From Curvibacter sp. (GTDB lineage Bacteria > Pseudomonadota > Gammaproteobacteria > Burkholderiales > Burkholderiaceae_C): a DNA stretch of 6,881 nucleotides. Each line of letters begins with the position of its first letter. The first letter of the stretch is position 1. Of this stretch, positions 1-6,643 are shown one piece after another. The translations under genes and the position numbers were made by a program. The stretch is taken from NCBI GenBank assembly GCA_003500955.1, contig DNQP01000288.1, positions 576 through 7,456 on the forward strand. The letters are read 5' to 3'. The notes under the pieces were generated by a model, which was given only the letters and a program-made list of their open reading frames with translations, was not told where the DNA came from and did not search any database.

Positions 1-587
1 CCACCGAAGGTGCGGCGGTGGGCGCCGCGGCCACTTTCGTGGCGGCGCTGCTGAAGCGCGAACTCACGTGGGCCAAGATCCAGCACTGCTTCCTGGCCAC
101 GGCCGAGAGCTCGGCCATGATCTTCATGATCTTCCTCGGCGCCGACCTGATGAACGCGGCCCTGGCGCTGACCCAGGTGCCGGCGCAGCTGGCGACGCTG
201 GTGGGCGGCTGGGGCCTGCCACCGCTGATGGTGGTCTCGGCCATCCTGCTGCTCTACGTGGTGCTGGGCGCGGTGATGGACGAGCTGTCCATGATCCTGC
301 TGACCATCCCCATCTTCTTCCCCCTGGTCATGGGCCTGGACTTCGGCCTGCCCAAGGAGTCGGTGGCGATCTGGTTCGGCATCATGGTGCTGATGACCGT
401 GGGCTTCGGCCTGCTCGCGCCGCCCGTGGGACTCAACGTCTACGTGGTCAACGGCATGGCCCGGGATGTGCCGATTGCCGAGAGCTACCGCGGCGTGCTG
501 CCCTTCCTGGCCAGCGACGTGATCCGCACCCTGCTGCTGCTCTTCTTCCCGGCGATCTCGCTCTGGCTGGTGCAGTACGTGGGTTAG
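1..587 (+). CDS. TRAP transporter large permease (DctM family), C-terminal part
   Basis: This is the main membrane subunit of a tripartite ATP-independent periplasmic transporter, which moves organic acids such as carboxylates across the inner membrane using an ion gradient. The reading frame is open from the left edge (first full codon at 3) to TAG at 585-587, giving 194 residues; the N-terminal half or more lies outside the window. Family signatures seen: TEGAAVGAAAT at the first residues, then hydrophobic segments, the stretch GAVMDELSMILLTIPIFFPL, and the late loop LAPPVGLNVYVVNGMA. The protein ends in a final hydrophobic helix (LLLLFFPAISLWLVQYV). A GTG at 18 is internal to the family alignment and is not the start. 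The binding-protein gene follows 84 bases downstream on the same strand, supporting one operon. The small DctQ subunit is not visible and would have to lie to the left or be fused. The substrate cannot be told from this fragment. Confidence 0.93.
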   Translation, partial: TEGAAVGAAATFVAALLKRELTWAKIQHCFLATAESSAMIFMIFLGADLMNAALALTQVPAQLATLVGGWGLPPLMVVSAILLLYVVLGAVMDELSMILLTIPIFFPLVMGLDFGLPKESVAIWFGIMVLMTVGFGLLAPPVGLNVYVVNGMARDVPIAESYRGVLPFLASDVIRTLLLLFFPAISLWLVQYVG

Positions 588-622
588 TGCACGAGGTTTG
601 AGGGAAAGCCCCAGCCCGGCGC

Positions 623-651
623 GCACCGTTTTTCCGCTAAGGTGCCGGCAC
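623..651 (+). other. Short inverted repeats between permease and binding-protein genes
   Basis: GCACC at 623-627 can pair with GGTGC at 641-645 across a 13-base loop. The overlapping stretch GTGCCGGCAC at 642-651 is a perfect 10-base palindrome. No T-run follows, so this is not an intrinsic terminator. It could be an mRNA stem that stabilises or separates the binding-protein message, which TRAP systems usually need in excess over the permease. The function is inference, and in GC-rich DNA such short stems also arise by chance. Confidence 0.3.
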
Positions 652-658
652 ACCCAAT

Positions 659-664
659 GAGGAG
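659..664 (+). promoter_or_regulatory. Ribosome binding site that sets the binding-protein start at 672
   Basis: GAGGAG lies 7 bases before ATG 672. The alternative in-frame starts GTG 642 and ATG 657 lack a similarly placed site, and they would put about ten extra residues in front of the twin-arginine signal. Confidence 0.75.
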
Positions 665-671
665 ACCCATC

Positions 672-1712
672 ATGATCCAGCGCCGTACCCTGCTCAAGAC
701 CACTGCCGCCGCGGCAGCCCTGGGCGTGCCCACCCTGGGCCTGGCCCAGCAGAGCGTGACGCTCAAGTTCCACACCTTCATGTCGCCCATGTCGGCCGTC
801 TGGCTGACCATGCACAAGCCCTGGATGGACAAGGTCGAGAAGGAATCCAACGGCCGCATCAAGTTCGAAGCCTATCCCGCCATGCAGCTCGGCGGCACGC
901 CCGTGCAGCTCTACGACCAGGCGCGCGACGGCGTGGTGGACGTGGTCTGGACCCTGCCGGGCAACACGGCCGGGCGCTTTCCGCGCGTCGAGGTCTTCGA
1001 GCTCCCCTTCATGCTCAACAACGCCGAGGCCACCTCCAAGGCCTATTGGGAATACGTGCAGACCGTGGCGGTGGACGAGTTCAAGGACACGCATCCCATC
1101 GCCCTGCACGTGCACGGCCCGGGCATGTTCCACTCCAAGGCCAAGCAGATCAAGAGCCCGGACGACCTCAAGGGCATGAAAGTGCGCGGCCCGACCCGCC
1201 AGGTCACCAAGCTGCTGCAGGCCGTGGGGGCCACGCCCGTGGGCATGCCGCTGCCGCAGATTCCGGACGCACTGTCCAAGGGCACGATCGACGCCTGCGT
1301 GATCCCCTGGGAGGTGGTGCCGGCCGTCAAGGTGCACGAGCTCACCAAGTTCCACACCGAGTTCCCGGCAGGTCATCCGGGCCTGTACACCACGACCTTC
1401 GTGATGACCATGAACAAGGCCAAGTACGAGTCGCTGGCGCCCGACCTCAAGAAGGTCATCGACAACAACTCGGGCATGGCCACCTCGGCCGCGCTGGGCA
1501 AGCAGCAGCAGGACAGCGATGTGCCGGGCCGCAAGCCCTCGGTCGAGCGCGGCAACACCATCTACACGCTGAGCAATGCCGAGGCCCAGGAATTCGTCAA
1601 GCGCTCGGCGGCGGTGGACGATGAATGGGTGGCCGACATGAACAAGCGCGGCTACGACGGCAAGAAGCTGCTCGACACCGCCAAGGCGCTGATCGCCAAG
1701 CACGGCAAGTAA
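672..1712 (+). CDS. TRAP transporter substrate-binding protein (DctP family)
   Basis: This is the periplasmic solute receptor that captures an organic acid and delivers it to the TRAP permease. The 346 residues start at ATG 672, chosen for its GAGGAG site. Residues 1-25 look like a Tat signal: QRRTLLK at 3-9, an Ala-rich hydrophobic core, and a likely cut after GLA (25). The mature part has the family order: a first beta strand LKFHTF (31-36), a segment GNTAGRFPRVEVFELPFM near 97-114, and LKGMKVRGPTRQ at 166-177. Arg172 there is in the place of the conserved arginine that salt-bridges the substrate carboxylate in characterised DctP/SiaP proteins. The PLPQIPDALSKGTIDA stretch follows. Length is slightly above the usual 320-335 residues. 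It lies directly after the permease and ends in a strong terminator, so it is probably the last gene of the operon. The substrate is unknown, so no specific symbol is given. Confidence 0.93.
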   Translation: MIQRRTLLKTTAAAAALGVPTLGLAQQSVTLKFHTFMSPMSAVWLTMHKPWMDKVEKESNGRIKFEAYPAMQLGGTPVQLYDQARDGVVDVVWTLPGNTAGRFPRVEVFELPFMLNNAEATSKAYWEYVQTVAVDEFKDTHPIALHVHGPGMFHSKAKQIKSPDDLKGMKVRGPTRQVTKLLQAVGATPVGMPLPQIPDALSKGTIDACVIPWEVVPAVKVHELTKFHTEFPAGHPGLYTTTFVMTMNKAKYESLAPDLKKVIDNNSGMATSAALGKQQQDSDVPGRKPSVERGNTIYTLSNAEAQEFVKRSAAVDDEWVADMNKRGYDGKKLLDTAKALIAKHGK

Positions 1713-1735
1713 GCCGGCGGTCCACCTCATCCTCC

Positions 1736-1758
1736 AGCGCCCTTCGGGGCGCTTTTTT
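1736..1758 (+). terminator. Intrinsic terminator after the TRAP binding-protein gene
   Basis: AGCGCCC (1736-1742) pairs perfectly with GGGCGCT (1747-1753) around a TTCG tetraloop, followed by T's through 1758. UUCG is an especially stable loop. The element begins 23 bases after the TAA. In the opposite direction the hairpin is preceded, not followed, by the run, so it works for plus-strand transcripts. The converging minus-strand operon ends 12 bases away and has no clear U-tract terminator of its own. Confidence 0.92.
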
Positions 1759-1770
1759 CGTGGCTGGGGC

Positions 1771-2613
1771 TCAGTAACGCCCACCGCGGATGAAACGGGC
1801 GATGCCCGCGGCCACCTCGGCTTCCTGCTCGACAAAGCCGTGGGGCGAGCGGCCTTCGCAGGCTTCGACGGCCGACAGGCCCGCGCGTCCGGGGCCACCG
1901 TCCACCTGCACGAGCTGTTTGCGGGCGCTCGATGCGCGGGCGAGGATGCGTTCGTTCTCAGAGGCCGGCGAGCGCAGGCATTTGTCCTGCGCATGGCCGA
2001 TCACGAGCAGCGGGATGGTGATGGCGTCGAGCGGCAGGTCGAACACGCTCTGCGCGACCCAGGGCTTGGTGCCACGGGGATTGCCGACGGTCACGGGCGA
2101 CGTCAGCACCACGCCGTCGGGGGCCTCGCGTCCTTGCAGTCGACTGGCCGTATGGGCGGCCGAGATGGCGCCACGGCTGGTGCCGATGACCCAGACCGGC
2201 AGACCGCTGCGCTGGCGCAGATCGGCGATCACGCGGCCCAGATCCCGGGCGTGCTCGGGCGCGGTGCGGAAACCACCGAGGCCGTCCTCCCCTTCATGAT
2301 CCGAGGGTGCGTCGAGCAGGGCTGTGGCATAGCCCTGGGCCTGGAACAGTGGCAGGGAACGCACGAGCGAATTGCCTGTGAGCGCACGGGGGCAGCCCTG
2401 CGCATCGAGCCGCAGATGGCCGCCGCCCCCCGGAAGCAGGAGCAGCACGGCCTGCGCGGCCGGGGGCGCGACATAGGCGTAGCTGCTGCGGGTGTCGCCA
2501 TGCGTGGCCAGCGTCACGCGTACGCCGCAGCTGGCGGCCAGTGCGCAGGCCGGGGCCAGCCCCAGCGCGCAGAGTGCAGTGGTGACGAGCAGAACGCGGT
2601 TCAGGGGGCGCAT
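1771..2613 (-). CDS. Exported alpha/beta-hydrolase fold protein
   Basis: The predicted enzyme is a serine hydrolase of the alpha/beta fold acting outside the cytoplasm; its substrate is unknown. It has 280 residues. Residues 1-26 form a Sec-type signal (hydrophobic core from about 7, likely cut after ALA). An LLLLPGGGG oxyanion-side loop is at 57-65. The nucleophile elbow GTSRG is at 144-148 with Ser146. A candidate acid, Asp210, sits in GHAQDKC, and a candidate histidine, His258, in SPHGF. The mature part has cysteines 29, 74, 212 and 252, an even number consistent with periplasmic disulfides. The start ATG at 2613 is preceded by GAGGTGA. It is the last gene of the minus-strand operon, 20 bases after the DUF1566 gene. 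It resembles dienelactone-hydrolase or esterase-like proteins only in general fold, so esterase, lipase or peptidase activity are all open. Confidence 0.85.
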   Translation of the reverse strand: MRPLNRVLLVTTALCALGLAPACALAASCGVRVTLATHGDTRSSYAYVAPPAAQAVLLLLPGGGGHLRLDAQGCPRALTGNSLVRSLPLFQAQGYATALLDAPSDHEGEDGLGGFRTAPEHARDLGRVIADLRQRSGLPVWVIGTSRGAISAAHTASRLQGREAPDGVVLTSPVTVGNPRGTKPWVAQSVFDLPLDAITIPLLVIGHAQDKCLRSPASENERILARASSARKQLVQVDGGPGRAGLSAVEACEGRSPHGFVEQEAEVAAGIARFIRGGRY

Positions 2614-2633
2614 GACGTCACCTCAGAACAGCC

Positions 2634-3185
2634 TCAAGGTTGCGGCCGGACCAAGCGGACGACCAGCGCCGTCTTGCGGGCTACGTCACCGCGGGCCTCG
2701 CCGCTGCCCATGTGCACGGCCCAGCCTTGCTGCACGCCCAGGCGGTCCTGGCCACCCTGGCTACCGCGCGCGATGTTGTCGTAGGCGTAGGGGCTGCTCT
2801 GCGTGCTGTCAATGCGTGAGGTGCTGGTCCAGGTCCAGTCCTGCGGATCGCCGGGAAACAGCGCGCGCCCCTGCTCGCTGCCGGCCCAGCGGCGCAGCTC
2901 GGTCAGGCGCGGCAGACGCCAGGCCACGCCCTCGGCCTTGAAGCGCGCCGTGGCCAGGGCCACGGCCTCGCCATGCGTCATGAGGCGGGGCTCGCCGGCA
3001 CAGGTCTGGCCGGTCCACTGCATGCCTTCGACACAGCGTGGCCAGGCCAGCTTGCTGCGCGGGTCGATCACATAAGCCCCGTCGGCGCTGGCCGCTGGCG
3101 GCACCGGTGCCGTACTCTGCGCGCCGACCGAGCCCACTGCCAGCAGCGTGGCGCCGAGCAGCAGAGCACGCCAGCCGGTTTGCAT
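2634..3185 (-). CDS. Exported DUF1566 (Lcl C-terminal-like) domain protein
   Basis: This is a 183-residue secreted protein of no known biochemical role. Residues 1-22 are a signal peptide (hydrophobic 7-20, likely cut after VGA), followed by a Pro/Ala linker. One DUF1566 domain fills the rest. It shows DPRSKLAWPRC at 41-51, then Cys51 and Cys62 around MQWTGQTC, a spacing typical of the family and probably a disulfide. WRLPRLTEL follows at 89-97, then FPGDPQDWTWTSTS at 110-123, and a terminal VVRLVR strand. In the family, the WRLP..EL and W(T/S)S motifs belong to a C-type-lectin-like fold found in surface proteins and some adhesins; binding rather than catalysis is therefore the likeliest role, but this is inference. 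It starts 3 bases after the stop of the upstream hydrolase gene and is 20 bases before the next, so it is co-transcribed. Confidence 0.85.
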   Translation of the reverse strand: MQTGWRALLLGATLLAVGSVGAQSTAPVPPAASADGAYVIDPRSKLAWPRCVEGMQWTGQTCAGEPRLMTHGEAVALATARFKAEGVAWRLPRLTELRRWAGSEQGRALFPGDPQDWTWTSTSRIDSTQSSPYAYDNIARGSQGGQDRLGVQQGWAVHMGSGEARGDVARKTALVVRLVRPQP

Positions 3186-3188
3186 GGC

Positions 3189-3806
3189 TCAGGCCTTGAC
3201 CAGGGCCAGCACCTCGGCGAAGGCCGGGTGCTCGGCGCTGCGCAGCCATTCGAAGGCCACCATCTCGGTGGTCACGAGCTCGGCGCCGGCACCGGCCAGG
3301 CGGTCGAAAGCGGCGTCGCGGTTGCGCTCGCTACGCGAGCCGCAGGCGTCGGTCACCACCCAGACCTCGAACTCGTCGTCGAGCAGATCCAAGGCTGTCT
3401 GGAGCAGGCAGACATGGGCTTCACAACCCGCGATGACCACGGTGTTGCGCTCGGGCGCGGCCTGGGCCGGCTTCTGCAAATGCTTGGGCAGGCTGCGCGC
3501 ATTGCCCTGCGGCGCGCGCGCCGGCGGGCGCAGCCGCTCGACCAGGCCATCGGACACGGCGCTGAAGCTCATCTTGGGAAAGACCTTGCCGCCCGCCTGG
3601 ACGATCAGCGTCTGCAGCTCGGGCACGGTGGCGCCCAGGCTGGCCGGGTTTTCTTCGGTGACCCAGGTCGGCACCTTGAGCAGGCGCGCCATCTGCGCCA
3701 GGCGCTGGGCGTTGCCCAGCACGGCCGGGCCGTCGTGGATGGCCGGCATGAGCCGGGCCTGGTAGTCGACCAGCAGCAGCTGGGAGTCGTCGAGTTCGAG
3801 CAGCAT
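3189..3806 (-). CDS. Isochorismatase-family cysteine hydrolase
   Basis: This is a cytoplasmic enzyme of the isochorismatase-like fold, whose members hydrolyse amides, ureas or vinyl ethers with an Asp-Lys-Cys triad. It has 205 residues and no signal peptide. Asp14 lies in LLLVDYQ, Lys78 in VFPKMSFSA, and Cys133 in AGCEAHVCLLQTA, the family's cis-peptide and nucleophile motif. VTDACGSRSERN follows, closest in style to the YcaC/ISOC1-ISOC2 branch rather than to true isochorismatases or nicotinamidases. A Pro/Ala/Gln-rich stretch of about 25 residues at 93-118 is longer than the short link usual at this point. The ATG at 3806 has no convincing Shine-Dalgarno sequence in the 17 bases after the acuI stop, so translation may depend on coupling. 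The substrate is unknown. It lies between acuI and the DUF1566 gene. Confidence 0.9.
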   Translation of the reverse strand: MLLELDDSQLLLVDYQARLMPAIHDGPAVLGNAQRLAQMARLLKVPTWVTEENPASLGATVPELQTLIVQAGGKVFPKMSFSAVSDGLVERLRPPARAPQGNARSLPKHLQKPAQAAPERNTVVIAGCEAHVCLLQTALDLLDDEFEVWVVTDACGSRSERNRDAAFDRLAGAGAELVTTEMVAFEWLRSAEHPAFAEVLALVKA

Positions 3807-3823
3807 GGTGTAGTACAGAAATC

Positions 3824-4801
<978 letters not shown>

Positions 4802-4808
4802 GGGAATA

Positions 4809-4814
4809 TTTCCT
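4809..4814 (-). promoter_or_regulatory. Ribosome binding site of acuI
   Basis: Read on the minus strand this is AGGAAA, with AGGA ending 9 bases before ATG 4801. It supports that start over the in-frame ATG at 4846. Confidence 0.7.
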
Positions 4815-4824
4815 GTTAAAAACT

Positions 4825-4848
4825 CATTCAAATCAATAGTTTGCAATG
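4825..4848. promoter_or_regulatory. Imperfect dyad, possible operator
   Basis: CATTCAAA (4825-4832) is mirrored by TTTG-C-AATG (4840-4848), with one extra C and a 7-base centre. It overlaps the plus-strand -35 candidate TTGCAA and sits 24 bases upstream of the acuI start codon, a place where a dimeric regulator could control acuI or both directions. No regulator gene is in the window. Chance is possible in AT-rich DNA. Confidence 0.35.
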
Positions 4849-4905
4849 TCTTTCGAGAAAAAACTTTAATCGACAGCGCAAAGTCGACCGACCTATCCTA
4901 ACCGC

Positions 4906-5514
4906 ATGAACGCCTGTCGTCCCATCTTTTTCCTGCTCCTGCTGGCTGGCGCCCAAGCCAGCGCGCAGGGTGACGACCTGGACCGGCTGCTGCGGGAGCG
5001 CGGGCTGACAGACGCCCCGCCGGGCCAGACCCTGCGTGCCGCCCCGGACCCCGGCGCGGCCGGTGCACCCGCAGACCGCATGTCGGAACTGGTGGTCGCC
5101 GCGATGGGCGCCATCGGTGTGCCCTATCGCATGGGCGGCAACAACTACGACTCGGGCTTCGACTGCAGCGGCTTTGTGCGCGCGGTCTACGGCCAGAGTC
5201 TGGGCCTGACGCTGCCGCGCCAGGCGGCGCAGCAGGCCGCGGCCACCCACGTGATCGAGCGCGAGCAACTGCGCCCGGGAGATCTGGTCTTCTTCAACAC
5301 CTTGCGGCGTGCCTACAGCCACGTGGGCATCTACGTCGGCGACCACAAGTTCATCCATTCGCCGCGACCCGGCGCGGCCGTGCGCATCGAGGACATGCGC
5401 GTGAACTACTGGAACCGTCGCTTCGACGGCGCGCGCCGCGTGACCGGTGATGTGCCGGTGCGCGCGCCGGTGCAGGTGGCGGCCGATCCGGCCCTGCTGT
5501 TGCAGAACTACTGA
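4906..5514 (+). CDS. Exported NlpC/P60 (C40) cell-wall peptidase
   Basis: Members of this family cut peptide bonds in peptidoglycan stems, typically D-gamma-glutamyl-diaminopimelate links, in the periplasm. It has 202 residues. Residues 1-20 are a Sec signal (hydrophobic 7-16, likely cut after ASA), then a flexible Pro/Ala-rich stretch to about 57. One NlpC/P60 domain spans about 58-165, with GVPYRMGGNN, then FDCSGFVRAVY holding catalytic Cys87, LRPGDLVFF, YSHVGIYVG holding His139, and FIHSP with His151 as the third catalytic residue. All key residues are present. No SH3b or LysM cell-wall binding domain is seen. The ATG at 4906 lacks a Shine-Dalgarno sequence; TATCCT ends 6 bases before it, so the message may be leaderless. 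It is divergent from acuI and 59 bases before a same-strand hydrolase gene. Confidence 0.93.
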   Translation: MNACRPIFFLLLLAGAQASAQGDDLDRLLRERGLTDAPPGQTLRAAPDPGAAGAPADRMSELVVAAMGAIGVPYRMGGNNYDSGFDCSGFVRAVYGQSLGLTLPRQAAQQAAATHVIEREQLRPGDLVFFNTLRRAYSHVGIYVGDHKFIHSPRPGAAVRIEDMRVNYWNRRFDGARRVTGDVPVRAPVQVAADPALLLQNY

Positions 5515-5561
5515 TACAGCTTCTTACCTCGCGCTCGGCCGGAGACGCACGCAAGTCCTGC

Positions 5562-5573
5562 CAGAATGGCGGC
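5562..5573 (+). promoter_or_regulatory. -10-like hexamer directly before the hydrolase start
   Basis: CAGAAT at 5562-5567 ends 6 bases before ATG 5574, and no purine-rich ribosome site lies in the preceding 20 bases. No good -35 hexamer is visible at normal spacing. It is a candidate promoter giving a leaderless or near-leaderless message, resting on its match in position to TATCCT before the gene at 4906. Confidence 0.3.
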
Positions 5574-6599
5574 ATGACGAACCGACGCCCTCTCTCCCGA
5601 TCGCTCGCCACCCTACTCCTGTGTTGTGCGCTGTCCGCCGGCGCCCAGTCCCTGGACGGCCCGAACTACGCCAACGCCGAGGCCCTGGGCACGGCCATGG
5701 AGAACTGGAGCTACCCCTATCCGGTGCAGATGCTGCAGTTCGAGATGGAAGGCCGGCCCGTGCGCATGGCCTATATGGACGTCAAGCCGCAGAACCCCAA
5801 CGGTCAGACCCTGCTGCTGATGCATGGCAAGAACTTCGGCAGCGACTACTGGGCCAACACGCTCAAGGCCATGTCGACCTATGGCTACCGGGTGATCGCG
5901 CCGGACCAGATCGGCTTCGGCAAATCGTCCAAGCCCGAGCTGCGCTACAGCTTCGCCACGCTGGCCGAGAACACCACGCGCCTGCTGGAGCATCTCAAGA
6001 TCGGCCGCGTCACGGTGATCGGCAACAGCATGGGCGGCATGCTGGCGGTACATTTTGCGCGCAGGTATCCGGAACGCGTGGCCGCGCTGGTGCTGGAGAA
6101 CCCGCTGGGCCTGGAAGACTATGCCGTCATCCCCGCGCAGCAGACGAGCGAGCTCGTGCGCCTGGAGATGGCCCAGACCCCGGCCAGCTACCGCAACTTC
6201 GTCAGGAGCTATTTCCCGGTCTGGAAATCCGAGTACGAGCGCTTCGTCGAACAGTTTGCGCGCGTGCAGCTCAGCGGCGACTACCCGCGCTTTGCGCTGG
6301 TCTCGGCCCTGACCTACCAGATGATCTACGAGGGCCCCATCCTCAACGAGCTACCGCGCCTGACCGTGCCCACGCTGCTCGTCATCGGCCAGAACGACCG
6401 TACGGTCTTCGGCCGCCGCTTTGCGCCGCCCGAGGTCGTGCGCCCCATGGGCAACTACCCCGTGCTCGGACGCACGGCCCAGATGAACATCCCGGGTGCG
6501 GTGCTCAAGGAGTTCAACGGCGTGGGCCATGTGCCGCACCTGGAGCAACCGGAGCGCTTCCACGCCGTCGTCATGGATTTCATCTACGGCAAAAAATAA
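5574..6599 (+). CDS. Exported alpha/beta hydrolase
   Basis: This is a serine hydrolase of the alpha/beta fold, predicted periplasmic; the substrate is unknown. It has 341 residues. Residues 1-24 form a Sec signal (hydrophobic 11-22, likely cut after AGA); the Cys17-Cys18 pair does not fit a lipobox. A family-specific N-terminal segment includes YPYPVQ (47-52) and MAYMDVKP (65-72). It is followed by the oxyanion motif HGKNF (84-88), APDQIGFGKSSKP at 109-121, the nucleophile elbow GNSMGG (150-155) with Ser152, ENPLGLEDY (175-183), the acid Asp275 in GQNDRT, and His319 in GVGHVPHLE. The triad is complete. This belongs to a group of exported hydrolases common in proteobacteria, usually annotated only by fold; many have GHSMGG where this has GNSMGG. 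Its last codons supply the U-tract of the opposing terminator. It is not closely similar to the hydrolase at 1771-2613. Confidence 0.9.
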   Translation: MTNRRPLSRSLATLLLCCALSAGAQSLDGPNYANAEALGTAMENWSYPYPVQMLQFEMEGRPVRMAYMDVKPQNPNGQTLLLMHGKNFGSDYWANTLKAMSTYGYRVIAPDQIGFGKSSKPELRYSFATLAENTTRLLEHLKIGRVTVIGNSMGGMLAVHFARRYPERVAALVLENPLGLEDYAVIPAQQTSELVRLEMAQTPASYRNFVRSYFPVWKSEYERFVEQFARVQLSGDYPRFALVSALTYQMIYEGPILNELPRLTVPTLLVIGQNDRTVFGRRFAPPEVVRPMGNYPVLGRTAQMNIPGAVLKEFNGVGHVPHLEQPERFHAVVMDFIYGKK

Positions 6600-6625
6600 A
6601 CCCCGCGGGCTCGCGCCGGCGGGGT
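6590..6625 (-). terminator. Intrinsic terminator of the minus-strand gene entering from the right
   Basis: ACCCCGC (6600-6606) pairs with GCGGGGT (6619-6625); inside, GGC 6608-6610 can pair with GCC 6615-6617 around TCGC. On the minus strand the hairpin is followed by TTTATTTTTT (6600-6591), a proper U-tract; on the plus strand no T-run follows. It begins 18 bases past the stop of the partial gene at 6644. The U-tract is the last coding bases of the converging hydrolase gene. Confidence 0.8.
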
Positions 6626-6643
6626 ACCCCGGATGGGCTGCGT

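Larger units (their letters stand above)
4802..4905. promoter_or_regulatory. AT-rich divergent promoter region between acuI and the NlpC/P60 gene
   Basis: This 104-base spacer is clearly richer in A/T than the flanking genes and separates two divergent transcription units, so both promoters should lie here. On the plus strand two sigma-70-like pairs can be drawn: TTGCAA 4841-4846 with TTTAAT 4865-4870 (18-base gap), and TCGACA 4870-4875 with TATCCT 4894-4899 (18-base gap). The minus-strand promoter of acuI could not be placed with confidence. None of the matches is perfect, so positions are tentative while the region call is firm. Confidence 0.65.

Noticed and set aside
642..671. Upstream starts (GTG 642, ATG 657) for the TRAP binding protein
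   Set aside because: They add residues before a normal twin-arginine signal, whereas ATG 672 has GAGGAG at proper spacing.
1840..2784. Long plus-strand open frame of 314 codons
   Set aside because: It lies opposite the exported hydrolase and DUF1566 genes, both with clear motifs and signals. Its product is low-complexity and motif-free, as expected from the antisense of GC-rich genes.
4802..4846. Upstream ATG 4846 for acuI
   Set aside because: The 15 added residues do not resemble the family N-terminus and would be encoded by the AT-rich promoter region and the ribosome site.
4828..5358. Minus-strand open frame of 176 codons
   Set aside because: It is antisense to the NlpC/P60 gene and crosses the acuI promoter region; it has no recognisable domain.
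5574..5645. Tat or lipoprotein signal in the second exported hydrolase
   Set aside because: NRRPLSR lacks the expected hydrophobic residues of a Tat motif, and the residue before Cys17 is Leu, which does not fit a lipobox; a Sec signal fits better.
6620..6631. CGGGGTACCCCG perfect palindrome as an operator or site
   Set aside because: Its GGGG half is already used by the terminator stem and it lies between converging genes, where an operator is unlikely; short GC palindromes are frequent here.
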